A DNA stretch of 64,000 bases from Anderseniella sp. (GCA_030626025.1 DAOUPT010000001.1:1-64000); one strand, 5' to 3'. Shown: positions 29,083 through 38,171, counted from the stretch's first letter. Translations and numbers: made by a program. Notes: generated by a model from the sequence alone, not told the origin.

Positions 29083-30278
29083 AAAATTTGTTCCCCCTGC
29101 GCGGTCACCCCTTGATAAAGCCAGTTCATCCCCGCATATGCTGCCTCCGGGTCCCGCCCGCCCAGCATCATCTGGCGCAGTTCAGCCGTGACATTTTCTG
29201 CATGATAAATATCGCCATAAAAACGCGAAGTCAGCTGCACTCGCCCGGTACGCAAATAACGTGATTGCTGATAGGTCTCAAAGGCCTCTTCAAAATTCTC
29301 GTCATGTTCAACCAGTTTGTAGGCCAGACAGACTGCATCTTCCATCGCCATACAGGCACCTTGCGCCAGATATTGCATGGTTGGATGAGCCGCGTCACCA
29401 AGCAGGGTAACTCGCCCCGTGCTCCAGTTCTTCACAGGATCGCGGTCGCATAACACCCACATGCGCCAGGATTCTATTTTTTCCAGCATATTCAATACGT
29501 TATGGTGTTGTCCGGAAAAGCGCCGGTTAAGCTCGTCCGTATCACCAAAAACATCCCAGCCCTCTTCATAGCGGTCAGAATGAAACACTGCCACCAGATT
29601 GAAAATCTCACCCCGATGCAATGGGTAATGAACAAGATGAGTGCGCGGACCAGCCCACAAAATGACTTCATTTTTTCGATTTTCCAGCGGCACCTCTTTT
29701 GCAGGTAACACTGCCCGGTAGGCAATATGCCCCGAGACCCGTGGTTTTTCGGTACCGCGCAAACCGGCCCGGGTTTTCGACCACAAGCCATCGGCGCCAA
29801 TCAAAGCTGCAGCTTTTTTCACCCCGACGGAAGTTGTAACTTCAACATGATCTCCCAGATCATTAAAACTGCTGACCGTACAATTTGTTACCAGCTCAAT
29901 CTGCGCCATCGCTTTAACCGCATCGAGCAAGACATTATGCAAATCAGGGCGATAAATCACCGCATAGGGATTGCGGAAATGCGCTTTAAAAGCGTCGTTG
30001 TTTAACGGCACCCGGGTTATTTGTTCACCACTTAGAGCATCCATCATCACCAGGGCATCAGGGAACACGGCAACCTGGTTTATCGACTGCCTGATACCCA
30101 TTGCATCAAACATTGTAAAAGCATTGGGACCAATCTGAATCCCGGCACCAGTTTCACCAAATTGTTTGGCCTGTTCAATGATGATGACCTTTTGACCGGC
30201 TTTGGCCAACATCAAACCACAGGCAAGGCCACCGATTCCTCCACCGGCAACAATGATTGGCAATTGATTTATTTTCAT
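29079..30278 (-). CDS. FAD-dependent 3-hydroxybenzoate 6-hydroxylase-like monooxygenase
   Basis: The 399-residue flavoprotein has the dinucleotide fold GGGIGG at residues 12-17, a DG-type motif IGADGLWSKTR, and the second FAD motif GRVTLLGDAAHPTMQYLAQGA-like segment. With gentisate dioxygenase downstream it most likely turns 3-hydroxybenzoate into gentisate. Salicylate 5-hydroxylase-like or 3-aminobenzoate-type activity is possible. The ATG at 30278 gives the usual N-terminus; a TTG at 30296 would add six residues. Confidence 0.85.
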   Translation of the reverse strand: MKINQLPIIVAGGGIGGLACGLMLAKAGQKVIIIEQAKQFGETGAGIQIGPNAFTMFDAMGIRQSINQVAVFPDALVMMDALSGEQITRVPLNNDAFKAHFRNPYAVIYRPDLHNVLLDAVKAMAQIELVTNCTVSSFNDLGDHVEVTTSVGVKKAAALIGADGLWSKTRAGLRGTEKPRVSGHIAYRAVLPAKEVPLENRKNEVILWAGPRTHLVHYPLHRGEIFNLVAVFHSDRYEEGWDVFGDTDELNRRFSGQHHNVLNMLEKIESWRMWVLCDRDPVKNWSTGRVTLLGDAAHPTMQYLAQGACMAMEDAVCLAYKLVEHDENFEEAFETYQQSRYLRTGRVQLTSRFYGDIYHAENVTAELRQMMLGGRDPEAAYAGMNWLYQGVTAQGEQIL

Positions 30279-30407
30279 TCCGCAATGCTGCCCCAACCTT
30301 TACCATGACGCAAGATGTAAAATGTTTCAGGCTTGCACTGCGTGCTTATGCGATTTAACCTTGCACAAAATCAAACCGGTTCAAGCCGGTATAAACGGTG
30401 AAACAAC

Positions 30408-31721
30408 ATGTTAAGCGCTGAAATAAATGAGCTAATAACCAAAACCGGAACTGGAACCAAATGTGGTGACTTGTTACGGCAATATTGGCAACCGGCGGCC
30501 CTGACGGTGGAGCTGGAAGGCGAGCGACCGGTTAAAGCGGTTAGATTACTGGGCGAAGATCTGGTTTTGTTTAAAGATGAAGAAGGCCGTTTCGGTCTGA
30601 TGGACAAACAATGCCCCCATCGCGGTGCTGACCTTTGTTACGGGCGACGCGAGGACAATGGCCTGCGCTGTCCCTTTCATGGCTGGTTGTTTGATGTAAC
30701 CGGGCAATGTACCGAAATGCCCGGCGAACCGGTCGAGTCTAAAATGTACGAAAAAGTCCAGGCCAAAGCTTATCCGTGTATCGAAAGAAACGGCATAATT
30801 TTTACCTTCATGGGTGCGGGTAATCCGCCACCTTTGCCTGATTTTGACTGTCTGGTTGCCCCGGATGAATATACTTTTGCCTTTAAAGGTTTGATGGAGT
30901 GCAATTGGCTGCAGGCGCTTGAGGTCGGCATTGATCCGGTTCATGCCTCATTTTTGCACCGTTATCTGCAAGATGAAGATATTGAAACCGCGTACGGAAA
31001 ACAGTTTCGCGGCGCGGCTTCCAACACCGATATCCCGGTTACCAAAGTCTTGCGCGAATACTCCCGGCCTGAAATCAACGTGGATGAAACAGACTATGGT
31101 CTGCGCCTGACCACAACCCGCGACCTACCTGATAATGCCCGACATGTGCGGATTACCAATCTGGCATTCCCCGAAGCCATTGTCATACCCATGGGCAGCG
31201 ATATGGTGATCACCCAATGGCATGTGCCTGTCGATGATCACCATTCATACTGGTACACAATCTTCACGGATTATAGCAAAACGGTCGACAAGAAACTCAT
31301 GCGCGAGCAGCGTGAAAAACTGTATGAGATGCCCGATTATGTGCCCAAGATAAACAAATCCAACAATTACGGTTTTGATATTCAAGAGCAACAAACCAGT
31401 ACATATCTTGGTATGGGTGATGATATTAATGTCCATGATCAATGGGCGGTTGAATCTCCCGGCCCGATTTTTGATCGTACCAAAGAGCATCTTGCCACCT
31501 CCGATAAAGCTATTATTGCCTACCGGCGCATGTTGCGCGCTGCAATTACTGCTTGCGAGAATGGCGATCCGCTACCAGCTCTCGCCAATGGCGAGGCGCT
31601 TAATTTGAAAGGTCCGGTTGCTGTTGATACTGTCGGCACAATGGACAATTGGAATGAGGTCTGGAAAGAGGTCGACGCAGACCGCCGGAGCGCTTCAAAA
31701 TGGGCGAAAGATCCATGGTAG
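30408..31721 (+). CDS. Rieske oxygenase alpha subunit (phthalate-dioxygenase type)
   Basis: The 437-residue protein has a Rieske [2Fe-2S] site with C69, H71, C88 and H91 (CPHRG and CPFHGW) and a mononuclear iron site with D176, H179 and H184 in GIDPVHASFLHR. Length and order match one-component-alpha ring-hydroxylating or demethylating oxygenases (phthalate 4,5-dioxygenase and vanillate demethylase group). No reductase or ferredoxin partner is encoded beside it, so electron supply must come from elsewhere. The stop overlaps the glutamine-synthetase-like gene by 22 bases. Its substrate is unknown; the divergent gentisate operon suggests an aromatic acid or amine. Confidence 0.85.
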   Translation: MLSAEINELITKTGTGTKCGDLLRQYWQPAALTVELEGERPVKAVRLLGEDLVLFKDEEGRFGLMDKQCPHRGADLCYGRREDNGLRCPFHGWLFDVTGQCTEMPGEPVESKMYEKVQAKAYPCIERNGIIFTFMGAGNPPPLPDFDCLVAPDEYTFAFKGLMECNWLQALEVGIDPVHASFLHRYLQDEDIETAYGKQFRGAASNTDIPVTKVLREYSRPEINVDETDYGLRLTTTRDLPDNARHVRITNLAFPEAIVIPMGSDMVITQWHVPVDDHHSYWYTIFTDYSKTVDKKLMREQREKLYEMPDYVPKINKSNNYGFDIQEQQTSTYLGMGDDINVHDQWAVESPGPIFDRTKEHLATSDKAIIAYRRMLRAAITACENGDPLPALANGEALNLKGPVAVDTVGTMDNWNEVWKEVDADRRSASKWAKDPW

Positions 31722-33199
31722 GATCTACGGGGTCTTCAGGCTCGACCGGGCGAAATGGCTTTGCCGACAGGGCTGGGGTGAACACCACCGAACGGCAACA
31801 TCAGGTCAAGGATATTCTGGGCCGAATTAACGCTGCCGGATTGGAAAGCCTGCGACTTTCCTTTGCTGATCAACACGGCGTTTTACGCGGTAAAACCCTT
31901 GTTGTTTCCGAAGCTGAATCAGCCATGGCGAACGGTTGTACGATGACCTCTTCGCTGCTGGCCAAAGATACTTCACATAAAACGGTTTTTGCCATGTGGG
32001 AAAAGGGTGGTGGTCTTGGCTTGTCGCAAATGGAGGGTGCCGGCGATTTCATCATGCTGCCCGACCCGACCACTTTTCAGATTTTGCCCTGGGCGACAAA
32101 AACCTGCTGGATGTTGTGTGACATCTATTTTTGCGATGGCAGCCCGGTGCCGTTTTCAACCCGCCAGCTTTTGCGTGATGCCAGTGATGAACTGGCTGCA
32201 AGAAATATGCAGCTTGTCTGCGGTCTGGAAGTAGAGTTTCATGTTTTCAAGCTTGATGACGCCAAACTATCACCGGCTGATGCAGGTGGTATCGGCAGGC
32301 CGGCAACCCCTCACGAGGTTAGCCTGCTGGCTCACGGCTATCAATATCTGACCGAGCAGCGGGCCGATGAAATCGAGCCGGTAGCAGAAATGTTGCGACA
32401 AACCTGCGCCGCACTCAATCTGCCCTTGCGCTCAATGGAAACGGAATTTGGTCCGAGCCAGTTTGAATTTACCTTTCAGCCAACCGATGCGCTGACCGCT
32501 GCTGATAACATGATGCTGTTTCGAAGCGCGGTAAAACAAGTCTGTCAGCGTAACGGACTGCACGCCACCTTCATGAGCAAACCACAAGTAGAAAATACTT
32601 TTGCCTCCGGCTGGCATTTACACCAATCGCTTGTCGATACCCGTTCGGGTGAGAATCTGTTTGCGCCAGACAATACCGGTCAAGCCTTGTCCCAAACCGG
32701 TTTGCATTTTGTCGGCGGACTTCTCAAGCATGCTCGCGATGGGGTGATTTTCGCCTGCCCGACTATTAATGCCTATAAACGATTTGAACCTTTTACACTT
32801 GCACCGGACCGGATTGTCTGGGCTCGTGATAACAAGGGAGCGATGCTCCGTGTCATATCGGACAAAGACGACCCGGCATCGCGCATAGAAAACCGGGTTG
32901 GCGAACCTGTTGCCAACCCGTATCTGTATCTGATGTCACAAATCTGGTCCGGCATTGATGGTATCGATAAGAAGCTCGATCCCGGCCTACCGGTTGAAAC
33001 CCCGTACAAGTGTCAGGCTGAACGTTTGCCTACTGACCTGATGAAAGCAGCCGATAATTTACGGAACAGCCAATTGTTCCGCAACCGTTTGGGCGACCTG
33101 TTTGTCGATTATTATCTGACCATCAAAAAAGCCGAGTTCGACCGTTTTATGCATACGGTTACTGACTGGGAACAACGAGAATATTTCGAGATATTTTGA
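31700..33199 (+). CDS. Glutamine-synthetase-family protein (putative gamma-glutamyl-amide ligase)
   Basis: The 499-residue protein has the GS catalytic fold: SLRLSFADQHGVLRGK near residue 50, GLEVEFHVFKL, METEFGPSQFEFTF, NTFASGWHLHQSL, and RIENRVGEPVANPYLYL near the end. Such divergent members attach glutamate to amines (for example in aniline, isopropylamine and polyamine breakdown) rather than make glutamine. Its tight coupling to a Rieske oxygenase repeats the layout of aniline-type pathways. The first 30 residues (Gly/Ser/Thr-rich) are not conserved-looking; starts at 31715 or the GTG near 31778 are possible. Confidence 0.75.
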   Translation: MGERSMVGSTGSSGSTGRNGFADRAGVNTTERQHQVKDILGRINAAGLESLRLSFADQHGVLRGKTLVVSEAESAMANGCTMTSSLLAKDTSHKTVFAMWEKGGGLGLSQMEGAGDFIMLPDPTTFQILPWATKTCWMLCDIYFCDGSPVPFSTRQLLRDASDELAARNMQLVCGLEVEFHVFKLDDAKLSPADAGGIGRPATPHEVSLLAHGYQYLTEQRADEIEPVAEMLRQTCAALNLPLRSMETEFGPSQFEFTFQPTDALTAADNMMLFRSAVKQVCQRNGLHATFMSKPQVENTFASGWHLHQSLVDTRSGENLFAPDNTGQALSQTGLHFVGGLLKHARDGVIFACPTINAYKRFEPFTLAPDRIVWARDNKGAMLRVISDKDDPASRIENRVGEPVANPYLYLMSQIWSGIDGIDKKLDPGLPVETPYKCQAERLPTDLMKAADNLRNSQLFRNRLGDLFVDYYLTIKKAEFDRFMHTVTDWEQREYFEIF

Positions 33200-33212
33200 G
33201 AAAACAGATACA

Positions 33213-34385
33213 ATGTTGAAATTAAACCAGATCGTAACACAGATCGAAGAAGAAGGTGCCTTTGCGGTCTCTGACCGGGCCATGGCACTGAAAGCCAAGG
33301 GACATCCGATCATCAATCTTGGTATCGGCCAACCTGATTTTTTACCACCTCCCCACGTGCTAGAAGCGGCTGAAAAAGCAGCGAGAGACGGCCCGCATGG
33401 CTATACGTCGCCGGTCGGCATATTGCCTTTGCGCCAGGCAGTGGCCGATAATGTCGGCAGTCGATACAACTTGCAGATCAATCCGGATCAAGTGGTTATT
33501 GTACCGGGTGGCAAGGTCACAATATTCTTCGCTGCGATGCTGTTTGGCGGACCCAACTCTGAAATACTATATCCCGATCCAGGCTTTCCGCCTTACCGCG
33601 AAGCAATTTTATCAGCCGGGGCTAAACCAGTACCCTATGGCATTCACGAAGCTGCCGACTTTGGATTTGATGCCGATGAAGTCTTGAGTCTGATTACACC
33701 TGCAACCAGTCTTATCATTCTCAATTCCCCGGCCAATCCGACCGGCGGCGTTGTCTCGCCAAACGAAATGAAAAAACTGGCTGATGGTCTGGCCGAACAT
33801 CCCCATGTAGCCATACTGTCCGATGAAATTTACGGCCACCTTGTTTATGACCAGTCGCAATTTGTCAGCCTGCTGCAATTTGAACATTTGCGTGACCGGG
33901 TCATTTTGCTTGATGGCTGGTCAAAAACCTTTGCCATGACCGGTTGGCGCTTGGGCTATGGTATTTGGCCGCTTGATCTGGTTGAGCATGTTCGAAAACT
34001 CATCACCGTTGATCATTCTTGTGTTAACGGTGTTGCCCAGATGGCCGGACTGGCGGCCATAACTGGTCCGATGGATTGTGTTGATGAGTTTTTGAAATCC
34101 TTCCGCCAGCGCCGGGATTTGCTGGTGGCCGGGCTAAATAACCTTCCCGGCATTACCTGCCGGACACCGGGGGGTGCTTTTTATGCCTTTCCCAACATAA
34201 CCGGCACCGGCCTGCAAAGCCGTGAGCTTGCCCGACGTTTACTCGAGGAAGTCTATATTGCCACTATTGCAGGCGATGCTTTTGGTGAAAACGGCAAGGG
34301 CTACATAAGGTTTTCCTACGCTGCCAGCCGCGATGAGCTACAACAGGCCCTGACCAGAATGGCCGATTTTCTGCACAGAATTTAG
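33213..34385 (+). CDS. Class I/II PLP-dependent aminotransferase
   Basis: This 390-residue fold-type I aminotransferase has the PLP lysine K238 in DGWSKTFAMTGWRLGYG, the substrate-binding NSPANPTGG and a C-terminal GYIRFSYA with the carboxylate-binding Arg. It follows the GS-like gene by 13 bases. It might deaminate an amino acid such as phenylalanine, tyrosine or glutamate-linked intermediates. If it acts on phenylalanine it would feed phenylpyruvate to IorAB encoded at 42943-46517. That is inference. Confidence 0.85.
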   Translation: MLKLNQIVTQIEEEGAFAVSDRAMALKAKGHPIINLGIGQPDFLPPPHVLEAAEKAARDGPHGYTSPVGILPLRQAVADNVGSRYNLQINPDQVVIVPGGKVTIFFAAMLFGGPNSEILYPDPGFPPYREAILSAGAKPVPYGIHEAADFGFDADEVLSLITPATSLIILNSPANPTGGVVSPNEMKKLADGLAEHPHVAILSDEIYGHLVYDQSQFVSLLQFEHLRDRVILLDGWSKTFAMTGWRLGYGIWPLDLVEHVRKLITVDHSCVNGVAQMAGLAAITGPMDCVDEFLKSFRQRRDLLVAGLNNLPGITCRTPGGAFYAFPNITGTGLQSRELARRLLEEVYIATIAGDAFGENGKGYIRFSYAASRDELQQALTRMADFLHRI

Positions 34386-34416
34386 CACGTATTTACTGAC
34401 ATGAATGTGACCACAT

Positions 34417-34431
34417 GAGACAAACTGTCTC
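34417..34431. promoter_or_regulatory. Perfect inverted repeat before the Sco gene
   Basis: GAGACA-AAC-TGTCTC is a perfect 6-base palindrome with a 3-base centre, lying 36 bases before the Sco ATG. It has the form of a repressor operator; no T tract supports a terminator. Confidence 0.45.
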
Positions 34432-34467
34432 GTTGATGAAAGAGCATTTGAGGCCGACATTCCGCTC

Positions 34468-35079
34468 ATGAAAAAACAACAAAAAATTATCATTATTGCC
34501 AGCCTCCTTGTTGCCGTATTGCTGGTTGGATTTACCACCTATCAGATGAGGACGTCACAAGGACCAATTGTCAGAACATCAGGTGCGGCGTTGATTGGTG
34601 GCAATTTTGAGCTCCTCAACCATGATGGAAAGACCATTACCAATAAGGATTTTCATGGCAAGTACATGCTGATTTACTTTGGTTATACTTTTTGCCCCGA
34701 TGTTTGCCCGACTGAGTTGCAGGTTATGACCGGCGCCCTTGAACTGCTTGGTGACAAAGCCAAAAACATCCAGCCAGTATTTGTTTCGGTCGATCCTGAA
34801 CGCGATACACCGGCAGTAATGAAAGACTATGTGTCCAACTTTTATCCGGGTATGATTGGTCTGACCGGCAGCGCCGAACAGATTTCCAAAGTGGCTAAGC
34901 TTTATCGAGTCTACTATTCCAAAGCAGCTGAAAAAGATGCTCCCGCCGATGAATACGCCATGGATCATTCCAGCATTGTCTATCTAATGGGACCGGATGG
35001 ATCGTTTGTAAAACATTTTTCATACGGGACTGATTCAGAAAAACTGGCCAAAGGAATCACGACTGCTATAAAAGGCTAA
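34468..35079 (+). CDS. SCO1/SenC-family copper chaperone
   Basis: The 203-residue protein has one N-terminal membrane anchor (residues 7-24, IIIIASLLVAVLLVGFTT) and a thioredoxin-like periplasmic domain with the copper ligands C76 and C80 in FCPDVCPTE and H167 in YAMDHSS. Sco proteins load the CuA centre of cytochrome oxidase, and some act on nitrous-oxide or other copper enzymes. It stands apart from oxidase genes here. Confidence 0.92.
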   Translation: MKKQQKIIIIASLLVAVLLVGFTTYQMRTSQGPIVRTSGAALIGGNFELLNHDGKTITNKDFHGKYMLIYFGYTFCPDVCPTELQVMTGALELLGDKAKNIQPVFVSVDPERDTPAVMKDYVSNFYPGMIGLTGSAEQISKVAKLYRVYYSKAAEKDAPADEYAMDHSSIVYLMGPDGSFVKHFSYGTDSEKLAKGITTAIKG

Positions 35080-35110
35080 TCTCCATTGGGTTGCTGTGTG
35101 GGGGGCTTGC

Positions 35111-35156
35111 TGTGCAGGTGCACACCTGTTATGCTGCAATGCAATAAAATCATAAC
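35111..35156 (+). promoter_or_regulatory. TGC-rich repeats before the PHB depolymerase gene
   Basis: The region has CAGGTG-CA-CACCTG (35115-35128), TGCTGCAATGCAAT (35132-35145) and GTTATG...CATAAC (35128-35133 with 35151-35156). TGC-rich sequences of this type are bound by PhaR, the repressor of PHB genes, in Paracoccus and relatives. The assignment is by resemblance only. Confidence 0.4.
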
Positions 35157-35174
35157 AGACGAGTTTCCCGATAA

Positions 35175-36407
35175 ATGCTCTATCACCTTTACGAACTCAA
35201 CCATGCAACCATTGCACCTTTAAGGTTGATGGCCAGTTATAGCAGCACTTTTTGGCAATCCCCGACCAATCCGATGGCAAATAATCCTGTCGGTCGCTCT
35301 ATGGTAGCGGGACTGGACCTTTTCGAACGTCTTACCCGCCGCTATGCCAAACCTGAATTTGGTATTGATACAATTGTCATCAATGGCAAGCCATACGATG
35401 TCGAGCAAGAAACCGTGTTGGAAAAGCCATTTTGCCACCTCGTACGCTTTACCGTCCCCGGTTTGTCAAAAGCGGTACAAAACAAACGGCAAAAGATTCT
35501 CATGGTTGCCCCGATGTCAGGCCATTATGCCACCCTGCTTCGCGGCACGGTTGAAACCATGCTGGAAGACTTTGACATCTATATTACCGACTGGGTTGAT
35601 GCCCGTATGGTGCCGACCTCTCAAGGCGGTTTTGATTTGTCGGACTATATTGATTATGTCATCGACATGCTGCATTTCATGGGCAAAGGTACCAACATAA
35701 TGGCGGTGTGCCAGCCATCTGTACCGGTCCTTGCCGCCGTTTCCGTTATGGCGCAGCGCAAAGATGATCATTCCCCTGCCAGCCTTTGCCTGATGGGCGG
35801 TCCGATTGACACAAGGCGCAATCCAACCGCTGTAAATGACCTCGCTGAAACACGCGGTATCGAATGGTTTGAGAAAAACGTCATTGTTAAAGTTCCATTC
35901 CCGCATGCGGGTTTTATGCGCGATGTTTACCCCGGATTTCTGCAATTAACCGGGTTTATGACCATGAATCTTGAACGTCATGTAGATGCCCATAAAGACC
36001 TGTTCTGGAACATGGTAAAGGGTGATGGCGACAGCGCTGAAAAACATGACCGTTTCTATGATGAATATTTGTCCGTGATGGATTTGAGCAAGGAATTTTA
36101 CCTGCAAACCATTGAAGAGAATTTCATCAAGCACTCTCTGGCCCGAGGGCAATTTATGCATCGGGGCGAGTTGGTTGAACCAGCTGCCGTCGAAAAGACT
36201 GCAATAATGACCGTTGAAGGCGAACTTGACGATATAACCGGCCTTGGCCAAACCGAAGCTGCTCACGATCTTTGCAAAAACGTACCAGATGGCAAGAAGG
36301 TTCATTTTGTGCAAAAAGGCGTTGGGCACTACGGTATTTTTAATGGCCGCAGATTCAAGAGCGAAATAGCCCCGGCCCTTACACGCTTTATGCAGAGCAA
36401 CAATTAG
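35175..36407 (+). CDS. phaZ: Intracellular polyhydroxybutyrate depolymerase
   Basis: The 410-residue protein fits the intracellular PhaZ family (MLYHLYELNHATIAPLRLMAS start, DWVDARMVP, and the catalytic cysteine C179 in MAVCQPSVPVLA, in place of a lipase serine). It would mobilise stored PHB to hydroxybutyrate. PHB storage suits a cell that makes excess acetyl-CoA from aromatics. Confidence 0.92.
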   Translation: MLYHLYELNHATIAPLRLMASYSSTFWQSPTNPMANNPVGRSMVAGLDLFERLTRRYAKPEFGIDTIVINGKPYDVEQETVLEKPFCHLVRFTVPGLSKAVQNKRQKILMVAPMSGHYATLLRGTVETMLEDFDIYITDWVDARMVPTSQGGFDLSDYIDYVIDMLHFMGKGTNIMAVCQPSVPVLAAVSVMAQRKDDHSPASLCLMGGPIDTRRNPTAVNDLAETRGIEWFEKNVIVKVPFPHAGFMRDVYPGFLQLTGFMTMNLERHVDAHKDLFWNMVKGDGDSAEKHDRFYDEYLSVMDLSKEFYLQTIEENFIKHSLARGQFMHRGELVEPAAVEKTAIMTVEGELDDITGLGQTEAAHDLCKNVPDGKKVHFVQKGVGHYGIFNGRRFKSEIAPALTRFMQSNN

Positions 36408-36421
36408 AGTATCCGTGTTGA

Positions 36422-36796
36422 TCAGATCTGCTGGACAGTAACCACCTTGAAGGTGTGCAACTCATCGTCATCATGATCCTTGATTGAGACGTATTCGCCC
36501 GGCACAAACGGGTGGGCACCAAACCGGTAACCGGCATCATCATCATCGGGATCGCCGTGAATATCGTAATGAAAAGCCCATGAGCCGCCCGGCTTTCTGA
36601 CCAAATGGCCAACTTCATGGGACTGGCTGCCCCAAAACCGCTGGACCCGGCATTGCTCGCGATGCGACTTCCACTCATCAACAATGATACTGCCGCTTTC
36701 ATCAAGCGGCGCAGTAAACTCATACCCGTGCAGATGACTGCCGTTTGGAAACTCGGGCGCGCGAGCCAACTCAAGCCGTACTTTTTTAATGGTCAT
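36422..36796 (-). CDS. Conserved hypothetical protein, 124 residues
   Basis: Not assigned to a family. The protein is acidic and soluble with no signal peptide, has several His/Asp-rich stretches (HLHGYEF, FHYDIHGDPDDDDAGYRFGAHPF, DHDDDELHTF) and ends in VVTVQQI. It is convergent with phaZ and divergent from the YeeE/YedE gene; the FNR box at 36868-36881 lies 72 bases before its start, so it may be under anaerobic control. Confidence 0.65.
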   Translation of the reverse strand: MTIKKVRLELARAPEFPNGSHLHGYEFTAPLDESGSIIVDEWKSHREQCRVQRFWGSQSHEVGHLVRKPGGSWAFHYDIHGDPDDDDAGYRFGAHPFVPGEYVSIKDHDDDELHTFKVVTVQQI

Positions 36797-36867
36797 TCAG
36801 GCAACTCCTATATCTATAATAACTCTAAACTCATACCAGCATTTTGATGGCGTTAAAATACTTTGCC

Positions 36868-36881
36868 TTGATCAAAATCAA
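36868..36881. promoter_or_regulatory. FNR/FixK-type anaerobic activator box
   Basis: TTGATCAAAATCAA is an exact match to TTGAT-N4-ATCAA. It lies in the divergent interval, 69 bases before the YeeE/YedE ATG and 72 bases from the hypothetical gene start on the other strand. It is palindromic and could serve either side. Confidence 0.75.
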
Positions 36882-36949
36882 AAAACAACTTGCCTATCGC
36901 ATTCCCATATGTGAATGTGATAGAAACAACAGAACGCAGGGGTGGGAAA

Positions 36950-38053
36950 ATGGACGTGTTTGCCGGATTGTGGGAGCAAATTCTGGAATATCCGGTAGGC
37001 ACACGAGTTGCCGTTGCCGGAGCCGTAATCGGAACGCTGCTGGGGTTTGTCATGCAGCGAACAAATTTTTGTACCATGGGTGCTTTGTCAGACATCAATG
37101 CCTTTGGCGATTGGGGCCGGTTTCGGTCCTGGGTGCTGGCGATGGCGGTAGCTATTATCGCCACGCAAACGCTTTCTTATTTCGATTATGTTGATATGAG
37201 TCGATCGATTTACATGACGTCAACATTTAATTGGCTGGCCTTTGCAGCAGGCGGATTTATTTTCGGTATCGGCATGGTATTTGGTTCGGGATGCGGCGCC
37301 AAAAGCCTGCTGCGTTTCGGCGGTGGCGATCTGAAGGGGCTTATCGTCGTGCTGGTGATCGGCCTGACCGGTTACATGACGTTGCGGGGTATTCTGGCAC
37401 CTGCCCGTCTCGCCCTGAATAACTTGGGTTCAATAGATATGGAAACTGTTGGCCTTGCCAACACCGGACTTCATACAATTTTATCCGGCTGGTTTGGTAT
37501 TGAAACAAAAACCGCCGTACTGGTTGGTGGCGCATTTTCCTCTCTTGTGCTTTTGTCCTTCTGCTTTTCCAACTCAAAGTTTCGCAAATCAGCGAAACAT
37601 ATTTTTGCCGGCGTCAGTATCGGTTTATTGGTTTCAGCGGCATGGTGGGCGACCGGCACATTAGGATTTGATGATTTTGAACCGGTCCCGCTGTTTTCGC
37701 TGAACTTTGTCTCGCCAACCGGTAACGCCTTACAATACCTGATGACCTTCACCGGCGCTTCAATCAGCTTTTCCATCGCTACAGTTTTCGGCATGATTCT
37801 TGGTGCCTTCCTTGCCTCAATCAGCACCAAGTCATTTGCCCTTGGCAGCTTTGCCGACCGCAATGACCTGATTCGTCACCTATTGGGTGCAAGCCTGATG
37901 GGTTTTGGTGCGGTTACATCCATTGGCTGCACAATCGGCCAGGGCATTGGTGGCATGTCAACGCTGGCACTGGGCTCAATCATCGCACTGGTTGCTATTA
38001 TCGTCGGCGGTTTTGCCGGTTTCAAACTGATGGAGCGCGGTGTGCTGCTTTAG
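36950..38053 (+). CDS. YeeE/YedE-family sulfur-compound transporter
   Basis: The 367-residue membrane protein has repeated hydrophobic segments and the conserved cysteine motifs of the family: MQRTNFCTMGALSDI near the N-terminus, GSGCGAKSLLRFGGGD in the middle and SIGCTIGQGIGGMSTLALGS near the C-terminus. YeeE proteins import thiosulfate or move sulfur equivalents across the inner membrane. The start at 36950 follows a GGGGTGGG box; an upstream start at 36890 is unlikely. It may supply sulfur for the many FeS clusters encoded nearby, which is inference. Confidence 0.87.
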   Translation: MDVFAGLWEQILEYPVGTRVAVAGAVIGTLLGFVMQRTNFCTMGALSDINAFGDWGRFRSWVLAMAVAIIATQTLSYFDYVDMSRSIYMTSTFNWLAFAAGGFIFGIGMVFGSGCGAKSLLRFGGGDLKGLIVVLVIGLTGYMTLRGILAPARLALNNLGSIDMETVGLANTGLHTILSGWFGIETKTAVLVGGAFSSLVLLSFCFSNSKFRKSAKHIFAGVSIGLLVSAAWWATGTLGFDDFEPVPLFSLNFVSPTGNALQYLMTFTGASISFSIATVFGMILGAFLASISTKSFALGSFADRNDLIRHLLGASLMGFGAVTSIGCTIGQGIGGMSTLALGSIIALVAIIVGGFAGFKLMERGVLL

Positions 38054-38158
38054 GGCCTAACCGGTACCGGACATTTTTTGCCGATGCTCTGTCACAGCTT
38101 GTTTTTCTTAACCTGTCAATACCTGCAAAAGGCCTATTGCCATAAAATATGTAATGAC

Positions 38159-38171
38159 GTACTCTAATACT
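38159..38171. promoter_or_regulatory. Shared operator motif, copy A (thioesterase-pad-ior operon)
   Basis: GTACTCTAATACT is the exact reverse complement of the 13-base sequence at 49162-49174 and differs by two bases from the copy at 58732-58744. It is an imperfect palindrome (GTA-N6-TAC) and lies 36 bases before the thioesterase ATG, where a repressor could block the promoter. Confidence 0.6.
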
